From Halobacillus sp. A5 (GTDB taxonomy: Bacteria; Bacillota; Bacilli; Bacillales; Halobacillaceae), in the NCBI RefSeq assembly GCF_024189315.1, contig NZ_JAIZEO010000003.1, positions 639,725 through 703,724 of the forward strand: DNA of 64,000 nt, in the 5' to 3' direction. Positions 1 to 10,370 of this stretch are shown in pieces (position 1 is the first letter of the stretch; each line of letters opens with the position of its first letter). The notes under the pieces were generated by a model, which did not search any database, was not told where the DNA came from, and saw nothing but the letters and a program-made list of their open reading frames with translations. The translations under genes were made by a program, and so were the position numbers.

Positions 1-405
1 GACCATGGGCGTATACTTTCTCTTCTTGAAGAAGAAGGATTAATTACATTAGATGAAGATGTGGATAAAGTAGAAGCCACTGTAGATGACGTGGCGGAAA
101 ATCCTAAGAACCTGGAGTTTGATGCCGGCATTGATGCTGCTTTACTGCCTGAGAACTATGAACGCGAAGATAATGTTCTGGTCGCGATCAATACAAACTA
201 TGCCATTGAAGCAGAATTAAATCCGAGTGAGGATGCTCTAATTTTAGAAGGAACAGATTCGCCTTATGTAAATGTTATTGCAGCACAAAGTGATGACGAA
301 GATAACGAAGCGTTGAATACACTTGTCGAGGTTCTTCGTTCTGATGATATTCAAACATTTATCGAAGAAGAATATGAGGGCGCTGTCGTTCCAGTGGATG
401 AATAA
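1..405 (+). CDS. metQ: Methionine ABC transporter substrate-binding lipoprotein, C-terminal part
   Basis: The reading frame is open from base 1 and ends at the TAA at 403-405, so only the C-terminal 134 residues are in the window and the start lies upstream. The sequence resembles the second lobe of NlpA/MetQ-type binding proteins: a stretch around FDAGIDAALLPENY, then AINTNYAIEAELNP and a C-terminal YEGAVVPV. In this family the lipoprotein captures D/L-methionine outside the membrane and passes it to MetNP. Synteny with B. subtilis, where metQ (yusA) precedes yurZ and the suf operon, supports the call. A strong terminator follows directly, which fits metQ being the last gene of metNPQ. The gene is cut by the window edge and is not broken. 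Confidence 0.88.
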   Translation, partial: DHGRILSLLEEEGLITLDEDVDKVEATVDDVAENPKNLEFDAGIDAALLPENYEREDNVLVAINTNYAIEAELNPSEDALILEGTDSPYVNVIAAQSDDEDNEALNTLVEVLRSDDIQTFIEEEYEGAVVPVDE

Positions 406-417
406 GGTGAATGATTT

Positions 418-457
418 CCGTAATGTGGTTGATACTAACCACATTACGGATTTTTTA
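418..457 (+). terminator. Rho-independent terminator after metQ
   Basis: A perfect 13-bp inverted repeat (CCGTAATGTGGTT at 418-430, its complement at 437-449) with a 6-base loop is followed by a run of T. It ends the metQ transcript, separating it from yurZ, whose ribosome-binding site begins only a few bases later. Confidence 0.9.
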
Positions 458-473
458 ATGGAGGAGACGAATC

Positions 474-839
474 ATGGAAATAGAAAACCAGGATATAAAT
501 TTGGCTGAGGCTTACCTGCAGGAATATAAGCATGGCATGGGTGTCTTTTCAGAAAAAATGCCGCACGTGTCCCATGCATTTAGTGAATTTTCAGAGGCAT
601 GCTTTAGAGATGGAGAACTTTCTAAAAAGCATAAACAGCTGATTGCATTGAGTATAAGTGTTGTTGCTCAGGATGAATATTGCATTGTGTATCATACAAA
701 AGGCTGTATAGATCAAGGCGCCACAGAAGAAGAGTTAATGGAGGCCTGCGGAGTAGCAGCCGCTTTTGGAGGAGGGGCGGCGCTCAGTCAGGCTGTCACC
801 TTGGTACAAGAATCCATTACAGATTTGAATCACCATTGA
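474..839 (+). CDS. yurZ: Carboxymuconolactone decarboxylase/AhpD-like family protein YurZ
   Basis: This 121-residue protein is typical in length for single-domain carboxymuconolactone decarboxylase-like (AhpD-fold) proteins. The middle carries the family signature, HKQLIALSISV followed by EYCIVYH with Cys70 and His74, and then a glycine-rich helix around FGGGAAL. AhpD proper uses a CxxC pair for alkylhydroperoxide reduction. Here only one cysteine lies in the motif (another at 78), so peroxidase activity is possible but not shown. ATG at 474 follows GGAGGAG with good spacing. B. subtilis yurZ sits at the same place between metQ and sufC. The cellular role is unknown; a link to redox protection of the neighbouring Suf system is inference. 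Confidence 0.85.
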   Translation: MEIENQDINLAEAYLQEYKHGMGVFSEKMPHVSHAFSEFSEACFRDGELSKKHKQLIALSISVVAQDEYCIVYHTKGCIDQGATEEELMEACGVAAAFGGGAALSQAVTLVQESITDLNHH

Positions 840-1014
840 TTAAATAGATAGGAAATTAAAGAAAATGAAAGTAAATAGATTAATTATTTAGATACAACCG
901 CTTACAATAGGTGTGAAAACTGTATAAACTTACAGAAAAGCTGTATAAAAGGTTTGGAGCAAATGCCAATCTATGGTAAAGTGAATTGTGTAAAAAATCT
1001 GAAAGGATTGATTT

Positions 1015-1206
1015 ATTATTACTGACAATTTAGCTTTGAATTACACTCCGGATATGGAAAAGGCTATGCACCAGACACATAATATGAGTTATGCTGAATA
1101 TGCAAATAGCTTAGACCAGATGATGAAGGTTGAAAAAGAACGGGAAAAAGAATTCAAACGCAGTCAGAAATTTGTTTCAGAAGTAGGTCGTCAAATTTAT
1201 AAATAA
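1015..1206 (+). CDS. Small hypothetical protein with an apparent ATT start codon
   Basis: A 63-codon open frame ends at TAA 1204-1206 and is followed at once by a strong terminator, as expected of a real gene. It is hydrophilic and rich in Met, Lys, Glu and His (TDNLALNY, EKAMHQTHNMSYAEYANSL, KVEKEREKEFKRSQ). The frame opens after a TGA at 1009. No ATG, GTG or TTG lies close to a ribosome-binding site. The best Shine-Dalgarno, GAAAGGA at 1001-1007, is 7 bases from ATT at 1015 and 10 from ATT at 1018. The alternative ATG at 1054 would give 50 residues but has no visible Shine-Dalgarno. I do not recognise a family. Coding status is likely because of the terminator and the amphipathic composition; the start is uncertain. 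Confidence 0.5.
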   Translation: MITDNLALNYTPDMEKAMHQTHNMSYAEYANSLDQMMKVEKEREKEFKRSQKFVSEVGRQIYK

Positions 1207-1218
1207 TTAGATAAAAGG

Positions 1219-1251
1219 AATCGGATAACTTGAAGTTATCCGATTTTTTTA
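1219..1251 (+). terminator. Rho-independent terminator after the small ORF
   Basis: An 11-bp perfect stem (AATCGGATAAC at 1219-1229 with 1235-1245), loop TTGAA, then eight T residues. It isolates the small ORF from the suf operon. Confidence 0.9.
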
Positions 1252-1348
1252 TTCTTGATAATTTTGTTATTATTATAAAGAAGAAAAAAGGTTGGTCATT
1301 CTTTGCATTTTTACAATTGTTGACTGGTGTCGAACCATAGGAAATCAG

Positions 1349-1377
1349 TTGATATCAGTTTCGAAATGATATAAGAT
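1349..1377 (+). promoter_or_regulatory. Possible sigma-A promoter of the suf operon
   Basis: TTGATA (1349-1354) and TAAGAT (1372-1377) are 17 bases apart, about 80 bases upstream of sufC. Downstream of it lies a direct repeat of TGAGAAT (in 1383-1400). It resembles half of a Fur-type site, but the match is poor, so no regulator is assigned. Confidence 0.35.
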
Positions 1378-1458
1378 TGTAATGAGAATAAATTGAGAAT
1401 GGTTTTTGATCCAATTCAACCAGAGCAAGAAATAAAATAGATACTGGAGGTATTATTT

Positions 1459-2244
1459 ATGGCAGGATCAACTCTTGAAATTAAAGATCTTCACGTAGAA
1501 ATCGAAGGTCAGGAAATCTTAAAAGGTGTAAACCTTACTGTAAAAGGTGGAGAATTCCACGCAGTTATGGGACCTAACGGAACAGGTAAGTCAACTTTAG
1601 CTTCAGCAATTATGGGTCACCCTAAATTTGAAGTTACTCAGGGACAGGTTCTGCTTGATGGCGAGGATGTGCTTGAAATGGAAGTTGATGAGCGCGCGCA
1701 GGCTGGTCTTTTCCTTGCAATGCAGTACCCAAGTGAAATTAGCGGCGTAACGAATTCTGATTTCTTACGTTCATCTATAAATGCCCATAGAGAAGAAGGC
1801 GACGAGATTTCTTTAATGAAATTTATTAAAGAAATGGATGCAGCAATGGATACTCTTGATATGGACAAAAATATGGCGCAGCGTTATCTGAACGAAGGAT
1901 TCTCAGGCGGTGAGAAGAAACGCAATGAGATTCTGCAGCTAATGATGATTCAACCGGCTATTGCTATTCTTGACGAGATTGACTCTGGACTTGATATTGA
2001 TGCATTAAAAGTGGTTGCTAAAGGTATTAACGAAATGCGCAGTGAAAACTTTGGCTGCTTAACAATTACTCACTATCAACGTCTATTAAATTATATTACT
2101 CCTGATAAAGTTCACGTCATGATGCAGGGACGCGTAGTGAAATCCGGCGGGCCTGAATTAGCTGAACGCCTGGAAGCAGAAGGTTATGACTGGATTAAGC
2201 AGGAGCTTGGCATCGAAGACGAAACGATCAGTCAAAAAGCGTAA
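1459..2244 (+). CDS. sufC: Fe-S cluster assembly ATPase SufC
   Basis: This is a 261-residue ABC-type ATPase of the SufBC2D scaffold, which powers Fe-S cluster assembly in the cytoplasm. Walker A GPNGTGKST is at residues 38-46, the ABC signature SGGEKKR begins at 149, and Walker B with the catalytic Glu is ILDEIDSG near 170-177 (Asp172, Glu173). There are no membrane segments, as expected. ATG at 1459 is preceded by CTGGAGG. It is the first gene of sufCDSUB, with a 19-base gap to sufD, and the order matches B. subtilis yurY-X-W-V-U. Length and all motifs are normal for the family. Confidence 0.98.
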   Translation: MAGSTLEIKDLHVEIEGQEILKGVNLTVKGGEFHAVMGPNGTGKSTLASAIMGHPKFEVTQGQVLLDGEDVLEMEVDERAQAGLFLAMQYPSEISGVTNSDFLRSSINAHREEGDEISLMKFIKEMDAAMDTLDMDKNMAQRYLNEGFSGGEKKRNEILQLMMIQPAIAILDEIDSGLDIDALKVVAKGINEMRSENFGCLTITHYQRLLNYITPDKVHVMMQGRVVKSGGPELAERLEAEGYDWIKQELGIEDETISQKA

Positions 2245-2263
2245 CAGAGATAGGAGGGATACA

Positions 2264-5218
<2,955 letters not shown>

Positions 5219-5250
5219 TTGCTTGATATACCAAAAGGAGGTATTTAACA

Positions 5251-6648
5251 ATGGCTAAAAAAGCGCCAGAAGTTGGAGAGTACCAATATGGGTTTCACGA
5301 AAAAGATGTCTCTATTTTCCGTACTCAAAAAGGTTTAACAGCTGAAGTCGTTAAACAGATCTCTGATTATAAAGAAGAGCCAAAGTGGATGCTTGACTTC
5401 CGCTTGAAAGCTTTAGAACAATTCTATAAAATGCCTATGCCTCAATGGGGCGGTGACCTTTCAGAATTAGACTTTGATGAAATTACGTATTATGTAAAAC
5501 CATCAGAGCGTTCTGAGCGCTCCTGGGATGAAGTACCTGAAGAGATCAAAAATACTTTTGACCGATTAGGTATTCCTGAAGCAGAACAGAAGTACCTTGC
5601 CGGGGTTTCTGCACAGTACGAATCTGAAGTGGTCTACCACAACATGGAGAAAGACCTCGAAGATCTCGGTGTAGTATTTAAAGATACAGATACTGCCCTG
5701 AAAGAAAATGAAGATCTGTTCAAGGAATATTTTGCGAAAGTAATTCCAGCATCTGATAATAAGTTCTCTGCTTTGAACTCTGCAGTTTGGTCAGGTGGAT
5801 CTTTCATTTACGTACCAAAAGATACGAAAGTTGAAACCCCTCTGCAGGCATATTTCAGAATTAACTCTGAAAACATGGGTCAGTTTGAACGTACGTTAAT
5901 CATCGTGGATGAAGGTTCTTCTGTGCACTATGTTGAAGGATGTACAGCACCAACTTATTCTTCAAGTTCACTTCACAGTGCTGTAGTTGAGATCTTCATT
6001 AAAAAGAACGCGTACTGTCGTTATACAACGATTCAGAACTGGGCTAACAATGTGTATAACCTGGTTACGAAACGTGCCGTAGCAGACGAGAATGCTACTA
6101 TGGAATGGGTGGACGGTAACTTAGGTTCCAAGCTCACAATGAAATATCCTTCAGTTATCCTTAAAGGCGAAGGTGCCCGCGGGATGACACTTTCCATTGC
6201 ACTTGCTGGAAAAGGACAGCACCAGGATGCCGGGGCGAAAATGCACCATCTTGCTCCTAACACATCCTCAACGATCGTTTCTAAGTCCATCTCAAAACAT
6301 GGAGGTAAAGTAACGTATCGCGGGATTGTTCAATTCGGCAGAAAAGCAGAAGGTGCCCGTTCAAATATTGAGTGTGACACACTGATTATGGACAATGAGT
6401 CCACTTCTGATACAATTCCTTATAATGAAATAATGAACGAAAACATTTCATTAGAGCACGAAGCGAAGGTATCAAAAGTTTCAGAAGAACAGTTATTCTA
6501 CTTGATGAGCCGTGGTTTATCAGAAGAAGAAGCTACTGAAATGATTGTAATGGGCTTTATTGAACCATTTACTAAAGAACTTCCTATGGAATATGCGGTC
6601 GAAATGAACCGCCTCATTAAATTCGAAATGGAAGGTTCCATCGGTTAA
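5251..6648 (+). CDS. sufB: Fe-S cluster assembly scaffold subunit SufB
   Basis: At 465 residues this is a full-length SufB, the main scaffold on which the nascent cluster is built. The start ATG follows AAAGGAGG. Recognisable blocks are the [10 protein letters not shown] region, YVEGCTAP, the Cys-containing [10 protein letters not shown] and the C-terminal [17 protein letters not shown] that parallels SufD. It is the last gene of the operon and is followed by a terminator. Together sufC, D, S, U and B make the complete and apparently only Fe-S synthesis operon in the window; the carriers yutI and yutM lie 14 kb downstream. Confidence 0.98.
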   Translation: MAKKAPEVGEYQYGFHEKDVSIFRTQKGLTAEVVKQISDYKEEPKWMLDFRLKALEQFYKMPMPQWGGDLSELDFDEITYYVKPSERSERSWDEVPEEIKNTFDRLGIPEAEQKYLAGVSAQYESEVVYHNMEKDLEDLGVVFKDTDTALKENEDLFKEYFAKVIPASDNKFSALNSAVWSGGSFIYVPKDTKVETPLQAYFRINSENMGQFERTLIIVDEGSSVHYVEGCTAPTYSSSSLHSAVVEIFIKKNAYCRYTTIQNWANNVYNLVTKRAVADENATMEWVDGNLGSKLTMKYPSVILKGEGARGMTLSIALAGKGQHQDAGAKMHHLAPNTSSTIVSKSISKHGGKVTYRGIVQFGRKAEGARSNIECDTLIMDNESTSDTIPYNEIMNENISLEHEAKVSKVSEEQLFYLMSRGLSEEEATEMIVMGFIEPFTKELPMEYAVEMNRLIKFEMEGSIG

Positions 6649-6658
6649 GACGATTAAA

Positions 6659-6696
6659 AGACGTGCAAGTGGAGATCCGCTTGCGCGTCTTTTTTA
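6659..6696 (+). terminator. Terminator of the suf operon
   Basis: An 11-bp stem (AGACGTGCAAG at 6659-6669 with 6680-6690, one G-U pair) is followed by TTTTT. It lies 11 bases after the sufB stop. Confidence 0.88.
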
Positions 6697-6777
6697 TGAG
6701 TAGAAAAACCTGAGATGAATTCCGCATAGTAAACGTGATAGTATAATAATATCTTATATATAGATAGAAGGCTGAAT

Positions 6778-7590
6778 ATGTTAATTGCACTTTCGTTATT
6801 TATCGGATTTATCACTGCTTTTATTGGCAGTATAGCGGGATTAGGAGGAGGAGTAATTCTTGTACCTGTCCTTTTGTTTTTAGGGGGCCAGCTTGAATCC
6901 TTTCAATGGGTAACACCCCAGACCATTGTGGGCATTTCACTAGTAGTAATGATCTTTACAGGTTTTTCCTCCGCTGTATCCTACTTGAAACATAACCGTG
7001 TAGACTTGAAGGTTGGTTTTCTTTTAATGAGTGGCAGCATTCCTGGAGGTTTATTTGGCTCATGGCTGAATCAGTTTTTCCAGACGGATGTATTTGCTTT
7101 ATTGTTTGGAATTGTAATGATCGGCGTCTCCTTAGTCTTCTTTCTGCCTAGAGATAGTGAGAGAACTCCTTTCACAGGAGGGATTCCTCGAGAGAAGAAG
7201 ATAAATGGACAAACTTTCTTTTATCGCGTACCAGTTGTTATGAGTGTAGCTTTCGCATTTCTAGTCGGTGTACTCTCGGGACTGCTTGGTATTGGAGGCG
7301 GCTCCTTAATTGTACCGGCGCTGATCTTACTCTTTAAAATTCCCCCTCACATAGCTACCGCCACATCTATGTTTATGATTTTTTTTGCCAGTATTACCAG
7401 CTCATCGGCCCACATCTTCCTCGGAAACGTTGATTGGGCACAGACCTTGCTCTTTATTCCAGGAGCCTACATTGGAGGGACAGTAGGAGCAACTGTCAAT
7501 CGTAACTTAAACAGTCAATCTGTAGAATGGTTCTTAAGAGTGCTGCTCATATTAATTGGGATACGACTAATCTGGCAAGGCGTAGGATAA
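6778..7590 (+). CDS. yunE: TauE/SafE family membrane transporter YunE
   Basis: A 270-residue membrane protein with about eight hydrophobic segments in two similar halves. Each half carries the glycine-rich family motif (GSIAGLGGGVILVP near the N terminus and GLLGIGGGSLIVPALI in the middle). TauE/SafE proteins export or import sulfite, sulfoacetate or related small anions, and the substrate here cannot be read from sequence. ATG 6778 follows AGAAGG. It sits 11 bases ahead of yunD, as in the B. subtilis yunDE neighbourhood but in the reverse order. A TATAAT-like hexamer is at 6742-6747, but no good -35 is seen. Confidence 0.85.
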   Translation: MLIALSLFIGFITAFIGSIAGLGGGVILVPVLLFLGGQLESFQWVTPQTIVGISLVVMIFTGFSSAVSYLKHNRVDLKVGFLLMSGSIPGGLFGSWLNQFFQTDVFALLFGIVMIGVSLVFFLPRDSERTPFTGGIPREKKINGQTFFYRVPVVMSVAFAFLVGVLSGLLGIGGGSLIVPALILLFKIPPHIATATSMFMIFFASITSSSAHIFLGNVDWAQTLLFIPGAYIGGTVGATVNRNLNSQSVEWFLRVLLILIGIRLIWQGVG

Positions 7591-7601
7591 GGAGAATGAG
7601 A

Positions 7602-8990
7602 ATGAAGGAAAAGATTTTTCTTTATTATACGAGCGACTTACATAGCCATTTCGAGAATTGGCCGCAGATTGTAGGTTATTTTAATCAAAAAAAGAAAAAG
7701 CATATTAGAAAGAAAGAGACGTTCTGGCTGCTCGATAATGGAGATCATGCTGATCGATTTCACCCTATTACAGAAGGATTAATGGGAAAAGGGAATGTTG
7801 AACTATTAAACGCAGCTGGTTACGACTTGGCCACGCTTGGAAATAATGAGGGAATTACACTTTCTTATGATGACTTGTATGAATTGTATAATGAAGCCAA
7901 GTTTAAGGTGATATGTGCAAATTTAAGTTCTGTAAATGGACCACAGCCTGACTGGCTGCTTCCTTATACTATAAAAGAGACGGCTCTAGGCACCAGGGTT
8001 GCTGTTATAGGTTTAACTGCACCCTTCGAAACGTTTTACCGTCTGCTGGGATGGGACATCTATTCTCCTTACGAGGCATTAGATAAATACTATGATGAAA
8101 TGTGTGAGAGTGCGGATATTATTGTGGTACTTTCCCATTTAGGAATTCATGACGATGAAGAGATAGCCAGGAATTATCCGGAAGTAGACCTTATTATTGG
8201 CGGACATACCCACCATCTGTTTCAAAATGGGGAGCATTATGGAAATACTTTATTAACGGCTGTTGGAAAACATGGCACACATCTTGGTGAAGCTTTCTTA
8301 GAATGGGATCATGAAAACAGGCAATTGTCCGCAAAGGAAGCTTATGCTGTGACAACAGAAAATTTAACCAAAGACTATACTGTCTCAGCTGATGTTGAGG
8401 AGATGAAGAATAAGGCACTGCAGCACTTACAAACTAATGTGACTAGTCTTGATCGATCTTTACAGGTTGCATGGTTTAAAGATACATTGCTTATGAGACG
8501 GTTAACGGAAGAACTGCAGGAGTGGACAAGTTCAGATGTAGCTATGCTTAACGCAGGTGTTCTTCTGGATCACCTGAATACCGGTGATGTGACGCACGAA
8601 GATATACACCGAATCTGCCCGCACCCGATGAACCCGTGTAAAGTAGAGGTTACAGGAGACGAGCTGCTGGAGATTATTCGTGTGGGCCATACAAAAAAAC
8701 TTACTGAAATTCGATTGAAGGGTTTAGGCTTTCGAGGCGAAATAATAGGCAGAATGATATTTACAGGGATTGAAATTAGCACGTCTATTGGAGAAGATGG
8801 AGAAGAAAGAGTCCGGGAAGTGACGATAAAAGGGAGTCCGATTGACCGTGAAAAAGTGTATAGTCTCGGTACAGCTGATACGTTCACTTTTGGCCGCTTG
8901 TTTCCTGAGATAGCCTATGCCAAAAACAAAAAATATTTCATGCCTGAGCTATTGCGGGACTTATTAGCACAGGCTATAAAAAAAATATAA
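7602..8990 (+). CDS. yunD: Bifunctional metallophosphatase/5'-nucleotidase YunD
   Basis: This is a 462-residue protein with an N-terminal calcineurin-like metallophosphatase domain and a C-terminal 5'-nucleotidase domain. The metal-ligand motifs are SDLHSH (Asp12, His14), DNGDH, GNNE and GGHTH near residues 200-204. The C-terminal domain shows NAGVLLDHL and ICPHPMNPCKVEVTGDEL. Homologues hydrolyse nucleotides or UDP-sugars. No signal peptide is seen, so a cytoplasmic location is likely, as for B. subtilis YunD. ATG 7602 is chosen because AAGGAG at 7589-7594 gives 7-base spacing; the ATG at 7596 would be too close. Confidence 0.9.
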   Translation: MKEKIFLYYTSDLHSHFENWPQIVGYFNQKKKKHIRKKETFWLLDNGDHADRFHPITEGLMGKGNVELLNAAGYDLATLGNNEGITLSYDDLYELYNEAKFKVICANLSSVNGPQPDWLLPYTIKETALGTRVAVIGLTAPFETFYRLLGWDIYSPYEALDKYYDEMCESADIIVVLSHLGIHDDEEIARNYPEVDLIIGGHTHHLFQNGEHYGNTLLTAVGKHGTHLGEAFLEWDHENRQLSAKEAYAVTTENLTKDYTVSADVEEMKNKALQHLQTNVTSLDRSLQVAWFKDTLLMRRLTEELQEWTSSDVAMLNAGVLLDHLNTGDVTHEDIHRICPHPMNPCKVEVTGDELLEIIRVGHTKKLTEIRLKGLGFRGEIIGRMIFTGIEISTSIGEDGEERVREVTIKGSPIDREKVYSLGTADTFTFGRLFPEIAYAKNKKYFMPELLRDLLAQAIKKI

Positions 8991-9121
8991 GATTAAATAC
9001 CAATTTGGTACCCGTATAAATAAATCAATGCTTCAATATCTCCTTAAAATTAGAAAACGGATTTTTTGTGTAAGATGAGAAAAATCACAGGCTGTCTTAT
9101 AACTTCGTTAAGTTAGTTTTA

Positions 9122-9161
9122 AACCCCTCCGGCTTATCATATAGATAGGGCAGGAGGGGTT
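9122..9161 (+). promoter_or_regulatory. Hairpin that pairs the yunB ribosome-binding site
   Basis: AACCCCTCC at 9122-9130 is an exact 9-base complement of GGAGGGGTT at 9153-9161. The second arm contains the yunB Shine-Dalgarno sequence, 5 bases before ATG 9167. In a transcript coming from upstream the site would be masked. The same hairpin followed by GTTTT could also act as a weak terminator for yunD. Confidence 0.6.
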
Positions 9162-9166
9162 GTTTT

Positions 9167-9940
9167 ATGGGGAAAATCAAGGCGAATCCACCTTCATTTG
9201 GTAAACGTATCCTCTGGACTTTGATCTTCTTTATTCTTTTTACTGGAATTTGTTTAATTATCATTGATCGCGGCATAACCCCTACATTAGAAGAAATAGC
9301 TGAGACTAAAGCCCAGCAATTAGCGAGGGATGCTATTAACGAGGCGGTTAGTAAACAGATTTCGGAAGAGTTGCAATTTGAAGATTTAATTAGAATGGAG
9401 AAAGACAATGAAGGTAATGTTGTATACATGGGCTGGAATTCTGTAGTTGTCAATAGAACACTGAGAAATACTACTTTACGGGTGCAGAACTTCTTGAAAC
9501 GGATGGAGCTAAATGAACTTCCACTTGAAGATACTTCTCTCGATGCTGATATTTTTCCAAATGAAGAGAGTACAGAAGAGATGGGGGAGGAGCCGGCCAC
9601 TCTTATTGAAATCCCAGTGGGTTTAGCTACAAACAACTCTATCCTGTCAAACTTAGGTCCCAAAGTTCCTGTTCAGCTTCGAGTTATTGGGGATGTTCAG
9701 TCTGAATTCAAAAATGAGATCACGGAGTACGGCATTAATTCAGCTCATTTCCAGCTATCAATCAGTTTTACAGTAAGTTTACGTGTGGTGATTCCTTTTT
9801 CTACAGAAACCACTGTAGTAGAAAACGACATTCCTATTGATTCAAGTACTATTATGGGAGAAGTGCCTCAATTCTTTAATGAAACAGGAGAAACAGGCGA
9901 GCCGCCAAATTTTTCATATCCTATGGATCCCTTGCAATAA
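9167..9940 (+). CDS. yunB: Sporulation protein YunB
   Basis: The 257-residue protein has a short basic N terminus and one membrane segment (about residues 15-35, TLIFFILFTGICLIII), with the rest outside. The IIDRGITPTLEEIAETKAQQLA stretch in the first 60 residues and the later VGLATNNSILSNLGPKVPVQL region match YunB, a mother-cell protein needed for efficient sporulation in B. subtilis. ATG 9167 follows CAGGAGGGG. In B. subtilis yunB is separated from yunD by yunC; here yunC is absent and yunB follows yunD. No convincing sigma-E promoter was found, although CATATAGAT at 9138 has a weak resemblance to a -10 box. Confidence 0.85.
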   Translation: MGKIKANPPSFGKRILWTLIFFILFTGICLIIIDRGITPTLEEIAETKAQQLARDAINEAVSKQISEELQFEDLIRMEKDNEGNVVYMGWNSVVVNRTLRNTTLRVQNFLKRMELNELPLEDTSLDADIFPNEESTEEMGEEPATLIEIPVGLATNNSILSNLGPKVPVQLRVIGDVQSEFKNEITEYGINSAHFQLSISFTVSLRVVIPFSTETTVVENDIPIDSSTIMGEVPQFFNETGETGEPPNFSYPMDPLQ

Positions 9941-9991
9941 CAACATTCACCTGTTAAAATGTGAAAGAATTAAATATGCGTGACCTTATCA

Positions 9992-10174
9992 GATCGGTGA
10001 GGTAGAGGTGCAGGCTTCATTAGTATTCAGTGGGAGTGGACAGCTAAGATCACATGAAGAAAGGGGAGACTTGCCGAAGATTATTTAAGTCGTCAGCTTA
10101 ACTAATCTGGTATATGTCTGAAGAAGAGATATACTGTCATGCAATCAATTTGGGTGCATGGTGCGCTACTGATC
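9992..10174 (+). ncRNA. Lysine riboswitch aptamer (L box)
   Basis: The sequence carries the conserved L-box landmarks in order: GAGGTAGAGGTGC in the first helix junction, AAAGGGGAGACTTGCCGAAG, and the closing TGGTGCGCTACTGATC. P1 forms between GATCGGT (9992-9998) and ACTGATC (10168-10174). A terminator follows 30 bases later. The family binds L-lysine and turns expression off at high lysine. It lies about 200 bases ahead of the NhaC-family transporter, so that gene is the expected target. Confidence 0.93.
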
Positions 10175-10203
10175 GAAATGGAGGATAATCAAATTGCTGT
10201 TAA

Positions 10204-10238
10204 GGCAATGATAGGTTATTTTCTATCATTGTCTTTTT
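10204..10238 (+). terminator. Expression-platform terminator of the lysine riboswitch
   Basis: An 11-bp stem (GGCAATGATAG at 10204-10214 with 10223-10233, one G-U pair) is followed by TCTTTTT. Its position just after the aptamer is typical of transcriptional control. Confidence 0.88.
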
Positions 10239-10370
10239 GTATGCTTTTTTATCTGCTGCAAGAGCGATAGCACGAATAGATGTGCTCCACTTTTTCATCC
10301 CTCATTTTAATAAAAGTAGCTTTCCACACACCCCGTTTTCATTAAAAGAATAACGGAGGGGAACCACATT

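Noticed and set aside
1383..1400. Fur box upstream of sufC from two TGAGAAT copies
   Set aside because: The copies are direct, not inverted, and the second half matches poorly, so it is only mentioned as weak.
9117..9146. Sigma-E promoter before yunB
   Set aside because: CATATAGAT resembles a -10, but no acceptable -35 lies 13-15 bases upstream.
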